34,506 bases of DNA from UBA2020 sp964551435. Lineage in GTDB: Bacteria; Pseudomonadota; Alphaproteobacteria; Micavibrionales; UBA2020. This document shows positions 1-7,137 of the stretch, piece after piece; position 1 is the stretch's first letter; each line of letters begins with the position of its first letter. The DNA lies in NCBI GenBank assembly GCA_964551435.1, contig CAZKBS010000016.1, positions 1-34,506 of the forward strand, given 5' to 3'. The notes under the pieces were generated by a model. The model ran no database searches, was not told where the DNA came from, and saw nothing but the letters and a program-made list of their open reading frames with translations. The position numbers and the translations under genes are program-made.

Positions 1-24
1 GTTCGAATCCCGTCGCCCGCTCCA
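1..24 (+). tRNA. tRNA-Gly, 3' end only (truncated by window edge)
   Basis: The window opens inside a tRNA. The T-loop TTCGAAT is at 2-8, closed by G1 and C9. The 3' acceptor strand CGCCCGC is at 14-20, the discriminator is T21 and CCA is at 22-24. The implied 5' acceptor strand is GCGGGCG. A GC-rich acceptor with U73 and an encoded CCA fits bacterial tRNA-Gly. The anticodon lies outside the window, so the isotype is inferred. Confidence 0.75.
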
Positions 25-60
25 AATCTTCAGATTCCACTAAAGATTTGAAAAAAGAGA

Positions 61-81
61 GCAAAAACCCACGGTTTTTGC
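61..81 (+). terminator. hairpin downstream of tRNA-Gly, probable terminator
   Basis: A perfect 9-bp inverted repeat, GCAAAAACC / GGTTTTTGC, has a 3-nt loop. The T-run lies inside the 3' arm. It sits 36 nt past the tRNA CCA end with no gene between, so termination of the tRNA transcript is the simplest role. The lack of a free T-tract after the stem keeps confidence moderate. Confidence 0.45.
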
Positions 82-285
82 CTGTGTAGGTACTGTGCAG
101 AAAAATTTGCGGAACCGTCATTCGATAAACGCTCGGAAAGTGCGCGCGTTCACCGCAAACATTCGTCCTCCGTCGGGCGGCTGCGGTGACCCCATCGATT
201 CGAGACTTTGCCATCAGCGGAAACGTCAGCCGCAAACCGCGCAACGATCTCCGCCATTACGTTGCCGCATTGAGCTTCGGCACGA

Positions 286-570
286 TCAAAGTGCAAAAGC
301 AAGGAAGTTGAGAGCGCCTGACAATCCAAGAAGGCCGAAGCCCACGACGAGTAATCTGGTGCCCTTCGCTCGTTCGACATGCGCAGTTGAATTACCAAGA
401 TTGAGAATATTCCCAGTATAATTTGGCATTAGTTGCTGAATGTTGAGCTCATGAGCAGCGACTACGAGTGATAGCGCATCTAGAATACGCTTTACGCGCC
501 ACGCCAATACGACTGACCCCGCGACGCTGCATATCGCCGCGATAATTTTGAGCGTATTTGGATCGGGCAT
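286..570 (-). CDS. small two-helix membrane protein, unknown function
   Basis: This is a 94-aa protein of unknown function. The start at 570 is chosen because AAGGAGG lies just upstream at normal spacing; a 10-codon upstream extension has no such site. Two hydrophobic stretches are visible, at about residues 8-24 (IIAAICSVAGSVVLAW) and 72-94 (LLVVGFGLLGLSGALN and onward). The linker is hydrophilic and contains a short Asn-rich stretch. The protein ends at the second helix, which suggests a small inner-membrane protein with both helices spanning. It lies between the tRNA-Gly end and a lipoprotein gene on the same strand, in a region less GC-rich than the rest of the window, so it may be accessory DNA. 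No family was recognised. Confidence 0.6.
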   Translation of the reverse strand: MPDPNTLKIIAAICSVAGSVVLAWRVKRILDALSLVVAAHELNIQQLMPNYTGNILNLGNSTAHVERAKGTRLLVVGFGLLGLSGALNFLAFAL

Positions 571-657
571 GCTTCCTCCTTGGAGTGTATAAACCGGCAA
601 GACTCTACTCTAAACCGGACTCGTTAGTGGGAGCAGGCCAAGGATCGATGGTCATTT

Positions 658-1347
658 TTACCCCTTAATAAAATCGCCTTTATCCAAAATGTTTGACAAT
701 TCCGGCCCGCCACCCGCGAACTTGCCGTCAATATAGTCTTTGATCTCTATAAGCCATGGTAAGTACCGTGTAATACCGATATTAGCCACGTCATTCGTAT
801 ATTGTTCTAATGTTATACTTTTTAAAAACACGCCATCGCCAAAAGCGTTAGTAAAATGCGTAACGTCTGTTCCGTATCGACCTTTCGTAATTCTGTTATC
901 AACAGATAACTCAACGACTGTTTTTGGATCGAGTGGATCTTTAAAATATACCAGCATCGGATACTGGTCATAACTTAGAGTTATAACCTCATTCTTTTCT
1001 CCGATCTTCGCCCTGAAGATAGATTTTGCTTCGGCCTGCCTGCCTATTAATCCAAACAAAACCCCACGATGCCCAAGATCAACGACAACAGCTTCGCCCT
1101 TGGTGATGTTGTAGAAAGTGCCGCCTTGATCGGGCAGGATGCTTGGCTCGGTATAGCGGCTGGCTTCCCGCACGGCGGAGCCGGTCTTGATGCCCTCTGG
1201 CGTCTCGACCGTCACGGTCATCTTGTACCTGATCGTTTCGTTTGAAAATCCGCCCCCACCCGCACAGGACGCCATGGTAAAAATCAAAGCCGAAGCCGCA
1301 CCGATAGAAAACAAAAATCGCTTGGCAGCGCAAAGTATTTGAAACAT
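658..1347 (-). CDS. predicted lipoprotein, unknown function
   Basis: This 229-aa protein has an N-terminal signal of lipoprotein type: positively charged start, hydrophobic core, and Met-Ala-Ser-Cys at about residues 25-28 as a slightly degenerate lipobox, followed by a Gly-rich stretch. The mature part begins with a beta-rich segment (YKMTVTVETPEG, then KTGSAV) and has no motif I can assign to an enzyme. The segment TVETPEGIKTGSAV recalls uncharacterised proteins seen in alphaproteobacterial genomes, but I cannot name a family. The stop is at 658 and the next gene on the same strand starts 88 nt further on. The local base composition is clearly less GC-rich than the housekeeping genes to the right, which is consistent with acquisition next to the tRNA gene. 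Confidence 0.7.
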   Translation of the reverse strand: MFQILCAAKRFLFSIGAASALIFTMASCAGGGGFSNETIRYKMTVTVETPEGIKTGSAVREASRYTEPSILPDQGGTFYNITKGEAVVVDLGHRGVLFGLIGRQAEAKSIFRAKIGEKNEVITLSYDQYPMLVYFKDPLDPKTVVELSVDNRITKGRYGTDVTHFTNAFGDGVFLKSITLEQYTNDVANIGITRYLPWLIEIKDYIDGKFAGGGPELSNILDKGDFIKG

Positions 1348-1844
1348 TTACATCAACCCACATTAAATTACATATGCGTTCTATTTCCGCCTAATTGTCG
1401 AAGATAAGATCAATCTTACTATTAGGCGATAATCAAATTCTAACGTGATAAAAACGAGATAACGATGACACGGCGGCGCACTTTAGTTCAATTACATTAT
1501 TGGTGTTTCTATAATACCTATAGACGTGGCGTCATGTTGAACTTCCCACGCAGCAACGGCGGCTTGGATGACGATGGCGATACAGTTGTATGTAGCGCAG
1601 GCTTCGTCGGTGATGGTGGCGCATATTTCGGTGCAGGCGACGGAGATGGCTGTGCAAGAAATTTCGACCTAAAGCCTGTTCGTGCGAGAAGCGCGCGAAG
1701 GCCAAGCGCAGTCGGGCGCAATCCCTCTACGTATTGCCATCCTTGTTCCTGCCGGCCTATCCGGCGCTGTGCCTGTTCGCGTATGTAGGAAGCCGATAAG
1801 TGCCGCGGGCTTGCGGATAGCGGCGGCTTCTTGGCAGCCGTTTT
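1348..1844. other. 497-bp stretch with no supportable protein gene; possible unannotated transcript on + strand
   Basis: No open frame here looks like a real protein: the longest ones are compositionally odd on both strands and lack a convincing ribosome site. On the + strand there is a perfect TATAAT at 1510-1515 and a short hairpin GCCGG-CCTAT-CCGGC at 1751-1765. A terminator-like hairpin with six T follows at 1824-1846. Together they could delimit a transcript of about 325 nt, either a non-coding RNA or an mRNA for an 84-codon frame starting at 1534. Confidence 0.35.
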
Positions 1845-1846
1845 TT
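1824..1846 (+). terminator. rho-independent terminator without a recognised gene upstream
   Basis: Stem CGGCT (1824-1828) / AGCCG (1836-1840) has a 7-nt loop and is followed directly by TTTTTT. The orientation is + strand; no known gene lies upstream on that strand. It abuts the stop codon of the convergent carbonic anhydrase gene. Read on the minus strand the hairpin has no T-run, so it does not obviously serve that gene. Confidence 0.5.
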
Positions 1847-2546
1847 AGCAGCAGCACTCGCCGTCGTCGTGTTTATGCGTGCCGTCGATCTCGACCGGCT
1901 GGCCGAGGAGGGTGGCGGCAAGTTTTTCGAACGACTGGGTCTTTTCCTTGTAACGGAAAATCTGGCCGGATTTCAGGTCGAAATACCAGCCGTGAATTTG
2001 CAATTCGCCCGCGCGTACCTTGGCCGCGACCCAGGGGAACGTCATGACGTTGTTCAGCGATACAAGAATGACCGCCTGTTCCAGCGCGCGCTGCTTGATA
2101 GGTTCGCTGGCATCGCCCAGTTCAGCCTCCACGGCGTCGCGGGCTGGGGTCGCGATATCCATCCACTGTGCAAGGAATTCGTATTCCTGTTCTGTCGTGT
2201 CGCGGTGGGCCAGCGCCTGAATACCGCCGCACATGCTGTGGCCCAGAATAACGATATGTTTCACCTTCAGCGTTTTGACGGCGAATTCAATCGCCGCACT
2301 GGTGCCGTGGTGGTTGGTGTCGTGGCGGTAGGGCGGGACGATGGCGGCCACGTTGCGCACCACAAACATTTCACCGGGTTGGCTGCCGGTAATGATGGCA
2401 GGGTCGGTGCGGGAATCCGAACAGGCGATGACCAGCGTTTCGGGCGATTGGCCGCGGCGCACCAGATCCTCGTAGATATTGCTGTCGGACTGGAAGTAGT
2501 TTTTATAAAAGTCCTTGTAGCCTTGTACGAATTTTCTGAAAGGCAT
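1845..2546 (-). CDS. beta-class carbonic anhydrase
   Basis: This enzyme interconverts CO2 and bicarbonate in the cytoplasm. The product is 233 aa, normal for bacterial beta-CAs. The zinc site is complete: Cys42-Ser-Asp44-Ser-Arg46 (CSDSR, with the Asp/Arg dyad), then His103 and Cys106 in GHSMCGG. The start at 2546 is supported by GGAGGG 7-13 nt upstream; a 50-codon upstream extension would run through the promoter region of the divergent gene. The last residues are THKHDDGECCC, a His/Asp/Cys-rich tail that is not part of the fold and might bind metal. The gene is divergent from a gamma-class carbonic anhydrase-like gene with an 83-bp shared intergenic region. The family is certain; the physiological role (bicarbonate for anaplerosis or pH balance) is inferred. 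Confidence 0.93.
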   Translation of the reverse strand: MPFRKFVQGYKDFYKNYFQSDSNIYEDLVRRGQSPETLVIACSDSRTDPAIITGSQPGEMFVVRNVAAIVPPYRHDTNHHGTSAAIEFAVKTLKVKHIVILGHSMCGGIQALAHRDTTEQEYEFLAQWMDIATPARDAVEAELGDASEPIKQRALEQAVILVSLNNVMTFPWVAAKVRAGELQIHGWYFDLKSGQIFRYKEKTQSFEKLAATLLGQPVEIDGTHKHDDGECCC

Positions 2547-2629
2547 GTTTTTTCCCTCCGATGTGGCCGGACGGGTTATATAATACTCCCGTCTTGCCCC
2601 GTAAAGAAAAACATTCAAGGTTCCCTCCC

Positions 2630-3133
2630 ATGCTTCATGCCTATAAAGACATCCTGCCCCGTCTGGGCCCCAAGGTCTGGCTGGCCCCCGGCGCACATGT
2701 GATTGGCGATGTGGATATCGGGGCGCAGGCCAATATCTGGTATAACTGCGTCATCCGTGGCGATGTAAATGGCATAAAAATTGGCGCGCGGACGAATATT
2801 CAGGACGGTACAGTCATTCACGTATCTTCGACCTTGCAGGGGACCTACATCGGCGCCGACGTCACGGTCGGGCATATGGCGCTGCTGCACGCCTGCACGG
2901 TGGAGGACGCGGCCTTTATCGGCATGAAGGCCTGCGTGATGGACGGGGCTTATGTCGAATCCGGCGCGATGGTGGCTGCAGGGGCGCTGGTGACCTCCGG
3001 CAAGCGTGTGCCCTCAGGGCAGCTTTGGGCCGGCTCGCCGGCGCGTTTTATGCGCGAGCTGACGCCGGAGGAAAAGGCCTATATCCCGTATTCCGCCAAA
3101 CATTATGTTGAACTGGCCGCCCGATATCTGTAA
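2630..3133 (+). CDS. gamma-class carbonic anhydrase family protein (left-handed beta-helix)
   Basis: This 167-aa protein belongs to the hexapeptide-repeat gamma-CA family (YrdA/CaiE/PaaY-like). Repeats of the form I-G-x-x-x-x run from about residue 20 to 140 and should form a left-handed beta-helix trimer with metal sites between subunits. The three histidine ligands are present: His64 (VIHVSS) and His82 and His87 (GHMALLH). The C-terminal helix contains the usual GSPAR motif. Many members of this family show no measurable carbonic anhydrase activity, so catalysis is possible but not assured. The ATG at 2630 begins the conserved protein; an upstream in-frame extension exists but would enter the divergent promoter region. 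A methyltransferase gene follows after 9 nt and is probably co-transcribed. Confidence 0.9.
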   Translation: MLHAYKDILPRLGPKVWLAPGAHVIGDVDIGAQANIWYNCVIRGDVNGIKIGARTNIQDGTVIHVSSTLQGTYIGADVTVGHMALLHACTVEDAAFIGMKACVMDGAYVESGAMVAAGALVTSGKRVPSGQLWAGSPARFMRELTPEEKAYIPYSAKHYVELAARYL

Positions 3134-3142
3134 CGTGACGCC

Positions 3143-3781
3143 ATGAACAAAGCCGCCATCGATTATTTCAATGACCGTGCCGAAGAACTGGCGCGGCAGT
3201 ATAACGCGCTTGACCGTGCCAAGGTGCATGCCGACCTGCTGGCTTTGCTGCCGGAGGGGCGCGCACTCAAGGTGCTGGATGTGGGGGCGGGGTCTGGCGC
3301 GGATGCCGCCATGTTCGCGGATCGCGGGCATGAGGTCATGGCCTGCGAACCGGCGGATGTGTTGCGAAAAACTGGGGAAGAAGCATTTAAAAACAAAAAT
3401 ATAAAATGGAATGCTGAAGTATTGCCTGACATGGGCGCGGAAACATCGGCGGCAGCGCCGTTTGATGTGGTGACCAGTGTAGGTGTTCTTCAGTATGTTT
3501 CTGAAGAAAATCGTGCAAAATCTTTATCTAAAATGTTTTCTTTGGCAGCGAAGGGTGGGTTTGTCGAGGTGCAATATCCGACGCCGGCATCGCGCGAACA
3601 TCAATTTACCATTAAACATAATGAAATAGAAAAAGCTGTTGAAGCGTTTAATCAGGCTGCCGCGCCAAGCGATGGAATAGATATCGTTATGGATCGTCTG
3701 GTGCCGGATTTTTCGGGCCGCAAGGCACTCGATGGCAGTGACCTGTCTTTCCGCACGGTGATTTTGAAGCGCCGTCCCTAA
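3143..3781 (+). CDS. class I SAM-dependent methyltransferase
   Basis: This 212-aa protein has the class I methyltransferase fold. Motif I is VLDVGAGSGADAAMF at about residues 35-49. An acidic residue ending beta-2 (MACEP) should bind the SAM ribose, and a motif IV-like FDVVTSVGVLQYV follows. The substrate cannot be read from the sequence; small-molecule methylation is most usual for this build. It follows the gamma-CA gene by 9 nt with only a weak ribosome site, so it probably depends on read-through from that gene. Codon use shifts in the middle (about 3360-3660 is clearly more AT-rich than the flanks), which may mark a hybrid or less constrained segment. A terminator-like hairpin follows at 3785. 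Confidence 0.8.
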   Translation: MNKAAIDYFNDRAEELARQYNALDRAKVHADLLALLPEGRALKVLDVGAGSGADAAMFADRGHEVMACEPADVLRKTGEEAFKNKNIKWNAEVLPDMGAETSAAAPFDVVTSVGVLQYVSEENRAKSLSKMFSLAAKGGFVEVQYPTPASREHQFTIKHNEIEKAVEAFNQAAAPSDGIDIVMDRLVPDFSGRKALDGSDLSFRTVILKRRP

Positions 3782-3784
3782 GCC

Positions 3785-3817
3785 TTTTCCCCGCGGCAGC
3801 ATCGCGGAAAAATTTTT
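3785..3817 (+). terminator. terminator after the gamma-CA/methyltransferase pair
   Basis: Stem TTTTCC-CCGCG / CGCGG-AAAA has a 7-nt loop and a 2-nt bulge and is followed by a T-run (ATTTTTATTTTT). It is placed 3 nt after the methyltransferase stop codon. Confidence 0.65.
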
Positions 3818-3956
3818 ATTTTTCATGTAAAAAGACCATCAATCCTGTTGCCCAAACCGGCGGTTTCAGCCACACTGTTTCCGGCAGCTATCAAGCTGAT
3901 TCACAAAACAAATATCCGCACACTCTTGCGTGATTTTTTACTGGGGTTTCTTTCTT

Positions 3957-4661
3957 ATGCGTTTTGGCCGTATTGTTCTTCCGGTTGTGGCTTTGATGTT
4001 CCTTGCAGGCTGTGCATCGCGCAGCGACGGCAAGGCAGACGCATGGGAGTGGATGAATGGCCGTCCGTCCAATACGGAAAAAACATTTGGTGCGATGCCC
4101 ACGGGTTATACCGGCCACAACAAAAACCGTCCGGTGCTGAAACCCGTATTCCAGGAACCCGCCTGGAACCAGATCGACAACTACCAGATGCCCGAAGGTG
4201 AGGGCGAAGTCGCCGCCGCCGATCCGGTCAGCGTCTATCCGGTGGATGGCGCATCCGACGCGTCGCTGATGTCGATGGATGATTACGGCCAGCTGGTACA
4301 GCAGATTTACTTCTTGCACGGCTCGTCCAGCCTGACGGCGGGCGAAAAGAAAACGCTGAACTCCCTCGCGCAGGGTATCAGCCAGAATGCAACGGCGTCT
4401 GTCGCCGTGACGGTTGTCGGCCACGCCAGCAAGCGTGTGGATGGCGTCACCGACCCGCTGCGCCGCAAGATGATCAATTTTGAAATGGCGCAAAAACGCG
4501 CCAATGCCGTAACGCAGGAGCTGAACCGCGCCGGCCTTAACCCCGCATGGGTACAGGCCGTGTCGAAAGGCGACGAGGAGCCGAACCCGGCCCCCGGCAT
4601 GCGTTCGCAAGAGGCTGCCGACCGCCGTGTCGATGTATACGTGAACGGCGCGCAGTACTAA
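3957..4661 (+). CDS. OmpA-family lipoprotein
   Basis: This 234-aa protein has a lipoprotein signal: MRFGRIVLPVVALMF then Leu-Ala-Gly-Cys at about residues 16-19. The mature N-terminal part (about 20-115) is low in recognisable motifs. The C-terminal part (about 120-234) is an OmpA/Pal-like peptidoglycan-binding domain: an IYFLHGSSSL strand replaces the usual F-D-S, then TVVGHAS, AQKRANAV, VSKGDEEPN and ADRRVDVYV follow in family order. The protein is therefore expected to be anchored in a membrane and to hold the cell wall noncovalently. The start at 3957 places the signal peptide correctly and has GGGG upstream; a GTG nine codons earlier is less likely. It is a single gene between two terminators. 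Confidence 0.88.
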   Translation: MRFGRIVLPVVALMFLAGCASRSDGKADAWEWMNGRPSNTEKTFGAMPTGYTGHNKNRPVLKPVFQEPAWNQIDNYQMPEGEGEVAAADPVSVYPVDGASDASLMSMDDYGQLVQQIYFLHGSSSLTAGEKKTLNSLAQGISQNATASVAVTVVGHASKRVDGVTDPLRRKMINFEMAQKRANAVTQELNRAGLNPAWVQAVSKGDEEPNPAPGMRSQEAADRRVDVYVNGAQY

Positions 4662-4668
4662 AGCAGCA

Positions 4669-4688
4669 GGGGGCCTTTGGCCCCCTTT
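4669..4688 (+). terminator. terminator after the OmpA-like lipoprotein gene
   Basis: Perfect 7-bp stem GGGGGCC / GGCCCCC with a TTT loop, followed by TTT. It begins 8 nt after the stop codon. Confidence 0.8.
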
Positions 4689-4776
4689 GCGCAAACAGGT
4701 TTTAAAAAACGGCGCCCGCGTCCGGATATGTCCGGCGGTACGGGCAGGGTGTAGATAAAACAGAAAGAGGCTGTGG

Positions 4777-6075
4777 ATGGCCACGCCACTCCGTATCGGC
4801 ATTGCAGGTCTTGGCAACGTAGGGGCCAGCGTATTTCGTCTGTTGAAGGCGAATTCGGATATTCTTTCCGCCCGCACGGGGCGCGATATTATTGTGACCG
4901 CCGTTTCAGCGCGCGATAAAAATCGTAACCGCGGTCTCGATCTCTCCGGCGTCAACTGGCATGACGATGCACGCACGATGGCAAACGACGCCAACGTCGA
5001 TGTGGTCGTCGAACTGATGGGCGGCGCGGAGGGGGCGGCGTTTGATCTGGTCACCAGCGCGCTCAAGGCGGGTAAAAACGTCGTGACCGCAAACAAGGCC
5101 CTGCTGGCCAGCCGCGGCGGCGAAGTGCTGGCGCATGTATCGGGCAGCGCAGGCACCATCGCCTTCGAAGCTGCCGTCGCGGGCGGTATTCCCGTCATCA
5201 AGGGCTTGCGCGAAGGTCTGGCAGCCAACCGTATTCACGCGATTTACGGTATTCTGAATGGCACCTGCAATTTTATCCTGTCGACCATGACGGAAACCGG
5301 CCGCGATTTCGACGATGTGCTGGCCGAGGCGCAGCAGCGCGGCTATGCCGAGGCGGACCCGTCTTTCGACGTCGATGGCGTCGATGCGGGGCACAAGCTT
5401 TCTATCCTGTCCGGCCTTGCTTTCGGCTGCGTGCCGGATGTGAAGAATATCGAACTCAAAGGCATCCGCGGCGTCAGCGCGCTTGATATCGCTTTCGCGG
5501 CGGAACTGGGCTACCGCATCAAACTGCTGGGCATCGCGCGCAAAACCGCGCGCGGCATCGAACAGTCGGTGGAGCCGTGTCTGGTGCCGCAGGCCAGCCC
5601 GATTGCGGCGGTCGGCGGGCCGCTCAATGCGGTTTATGTCGATGGCGATTTTGTGGGCAAGGTATTGCTGATGGGCGCGGGCGCGGGCGGCGATGCGACG
5701 GCCAGCGCCGTTGTGGCCGATATCGTGGATATCGCGCGCGGCCAGACATTGCCGCTGATGGGCGTTGCGAATGACAAAGTCGGCGCGCTTGAACCTGCCG
5801 ATATCCGCGCGCGTGAAGGGTCTTTCTATCTGCGCTTCAAGGTGCTGGATGTGCCGGGCGTGGTTGCCGATATCTCCGCCATTTTGCGCGACGACAAAGT
5901 CTCGCTGGAATCCGTTTTGCAGCGCGGCCGCGACCCCGGCCAGCCGGTGCAACTGATCATGACAACGCATGAAACGCGCGAAGCCGATATGCGCCATGCG
6001 GTTGAAAAAATCTTGGCATTGAAATCGGTAATGGAAACCCCGCACATGATGCGGATTGAAGAATTCAAAGGTTAA
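4777..6075 (+). CDS. hom: homoserine dehydrogenase
   Basis: It reduces aspartate semialdehyde to homoserine with NAD(P)H, the branch point to threonine, methionine and isoleucine. The protein is 432 aa, normal for monofunctional enzymes with a regulatory tail. The Rossmann motif G11-L-G-N-V-G16 is at the N-terminus. The catalytic-domain signature NGTCNF starts at N161 and EADPSFDVDG starts at E192, followed by DAGHKLSIL. A C-terminal ACT domain (about 347-430, beginning FYLRFKVLDVPGVVADIS) suggests feedback control by an amino acid, typically threonine. AGAAAGAGG precedes the ATG. The gene heads a compact hom-glpX-recJ run on the same strand, with 64 nt to glpX. Confidence 0.97.
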   Translation: MATPLRIGIAGLGNVGASVFRLLKANSDILSARTGRDIIVTAVSARDKNRNRGLDLSGVNWHDDARTMANDANVDVVVELMGGAEGAAFDLVTSALKAGKNVVTANKALLASRGGEVLAHVSGSAGTIAFEAAVAGGIPVIKGLREGLAANRIHAIYGILNGTCNFILSTMTETGRDFDDVLAEAQQRGYAEADPSFDVDGVDAGHKLSILSGLAFGCVPDVKNIELKGIRGVSALDIAFAAELGYRIKLLGIARKTARGIEQSVEPCLVPQASPIAAVGGPLNAVYVDGDFVGKVLLMGAGAGGDATASAVVADIVDIARGQTLPLMGVANDKVGALEPADIRAREGSFYLRFKVLDVPGVVADISAILRDDKVSLESVLQRGRDPGQPVQLIMTTHETREADMRHAVEKILALKSVMETPHMMRIEEFKG

Positions 6076-6139
6076 AGGAATTAAAAACATGACCTCCGCC
6101 TTGTTGAAATCCGGCACCGGTTTTGAAGGAGATTTTTCC

Positions 6140-7135
6140 ATGAACGCGCATGCGCGCCCCGAAGAACGTCTGACGATGGACCGCAACCTGGCGATGGAGC
6201 TGGTACGCGTGACCGAAGCCGCCGCGCTGTCCGCTTCGCTGCTGATGGGGCGCGGTGATGAAAAAGCCGCCGATCAGGCCGCGGTCGATGCGATGCGCAA
6301 CGCGCTCAACGCCCTGCACATCGACGGTACAGTGGTGATCGGCGAGGGGGAACGCGACGAAGCCCCGATGCTGTATATCGGCGAGAAAGTCGGCGCGGGC
6401 GATGGCCCGGCGCTTGATATCGCGCTCGACCCGCTGGAAGGGACGACGATTACCGCCAAGGGCGGCCCGAACGCCCTCGCGGTTGTGGCAATGGCGGAAA
6501 AGGGCGGCTTTCTGAATGCGCCCGACGTTTACATGGATAAAATCGCCGTCGGCGGCGGTCTGCCGGATGATGTGGTTGATCTGGATGCCACGCCCGCAGA
6601 AAACCTGCGCGCGCTTGCCGCAGCGAAAGGGGTAGAAGTTTCCGACCTCGTCGCCTGCATCCTTGACCGTCCGCGCCATGCCGAACTGATTGCCCGCGTG
6701 CGCGAAGCTGGCGCGCGCATCATGCTGATTTCCGACGGTGATGTCTCCGGCGTGATTGCCACGGCGGAGCCGGGCAGTGGCGTCGATATTTACATGGGCA
6801 GCGGCGGCGCACCCGAAGGCGTGCTAGCAGCAGCCGCGCTACGCTGTGTCGGCGGTTTTATGCAGGGCCGTTTGCTGTTCCGCAACGACGATGAAAAAGC
6901 CCGCGCCGCACGCTGGGGCGTTCAGGACCTCACGCGTAAATACGGCATGACCGATCTTGCCAAGGGTGATGTCATGTTCGCGGCCACCGGTGTCACCGAT
7001 GGCGCCATGCTGAAAGGCGTGCGCCGTTTTGCAGGCGGTGCGCATACGCATTCGGTTGTCATGCGCTCCAAAACCGGCACGCTGCGCCGTATCGAGGCTA
7101 CGCATAACTTCACACGCAAAAGCGGATATAAATAA
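6140..7135 (+). CDS. glpX: class II fructose-1,6-bisphosphatase
   Basis: It hydrolyses fructose-1,6-bisphosphate to fructose-6-phosphate in gluconeogenesis; some homologues also act on sedoheptulose-1,7-bisphosphate. The GlpX family is clear: DRNLAMELVRVTEAAALSAS near the N-terminus, GEGERDEAPML, the metal motif D97-P-L-E100-G-T102, and ISDGDVSG. The start is a real choice. The ATG at 6140 has AAGGAG 8 nt upstream and gives 331 aa, typical for the family. An in-frame ATG at 6089 has AAAGGA upstream and would add 17 residues unlike the family. I prefer 6140, though the longer form cannot be excluded. The recJ start lies 2 nt after its stop codon. Confidence 0.95.
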   Translation: MNAHARPEERLTMDRNLAMELVRVTEAAALSASLLMGRGDEKAADQAAVDAMRNALNALHIDGTVVIGEGERDEAPMLYIGEKVGAGDGPALDIALDPLEGTTITAKGGPNALAVVAMAEKGGFLNAPDVYMDKIAVGGGLPDDVVDLDATPAENLRALAAAKGVEVSDLVACILDRPRHAELIARVREAGARIMLISDGDVSGVIATAEPGSGVDIYMGSGGAPEGVLAAAALRCVGGFMQGRLLFRNDDEKARAARWGVQDLTRKYGMTDLAKGDVMFAATGVTDGAMLKGVRRFAGGAHTHSVVMRSKTGTLRRIEATHNFTRKSGYK

Positions 7136-7137
7136 AC

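Noticed and set aside
1465..1788. A 107-codon open frame on the + strand, and proline-rich frames opposite it
   Set aside because: Odd composition, no convincing ribosome site and no family resemblance. Kept only as a possible transcript.
1868..2702. Long + strand frame opposite the beta carbonic anhydrase, and similar long antisense frames across hom, ccrM, pepN, obgE and the debranching gene
   Set aside because: Typical antisense shadows of GC-rich genes; the opposite strand encodes proteins with complete catalytic motifs.
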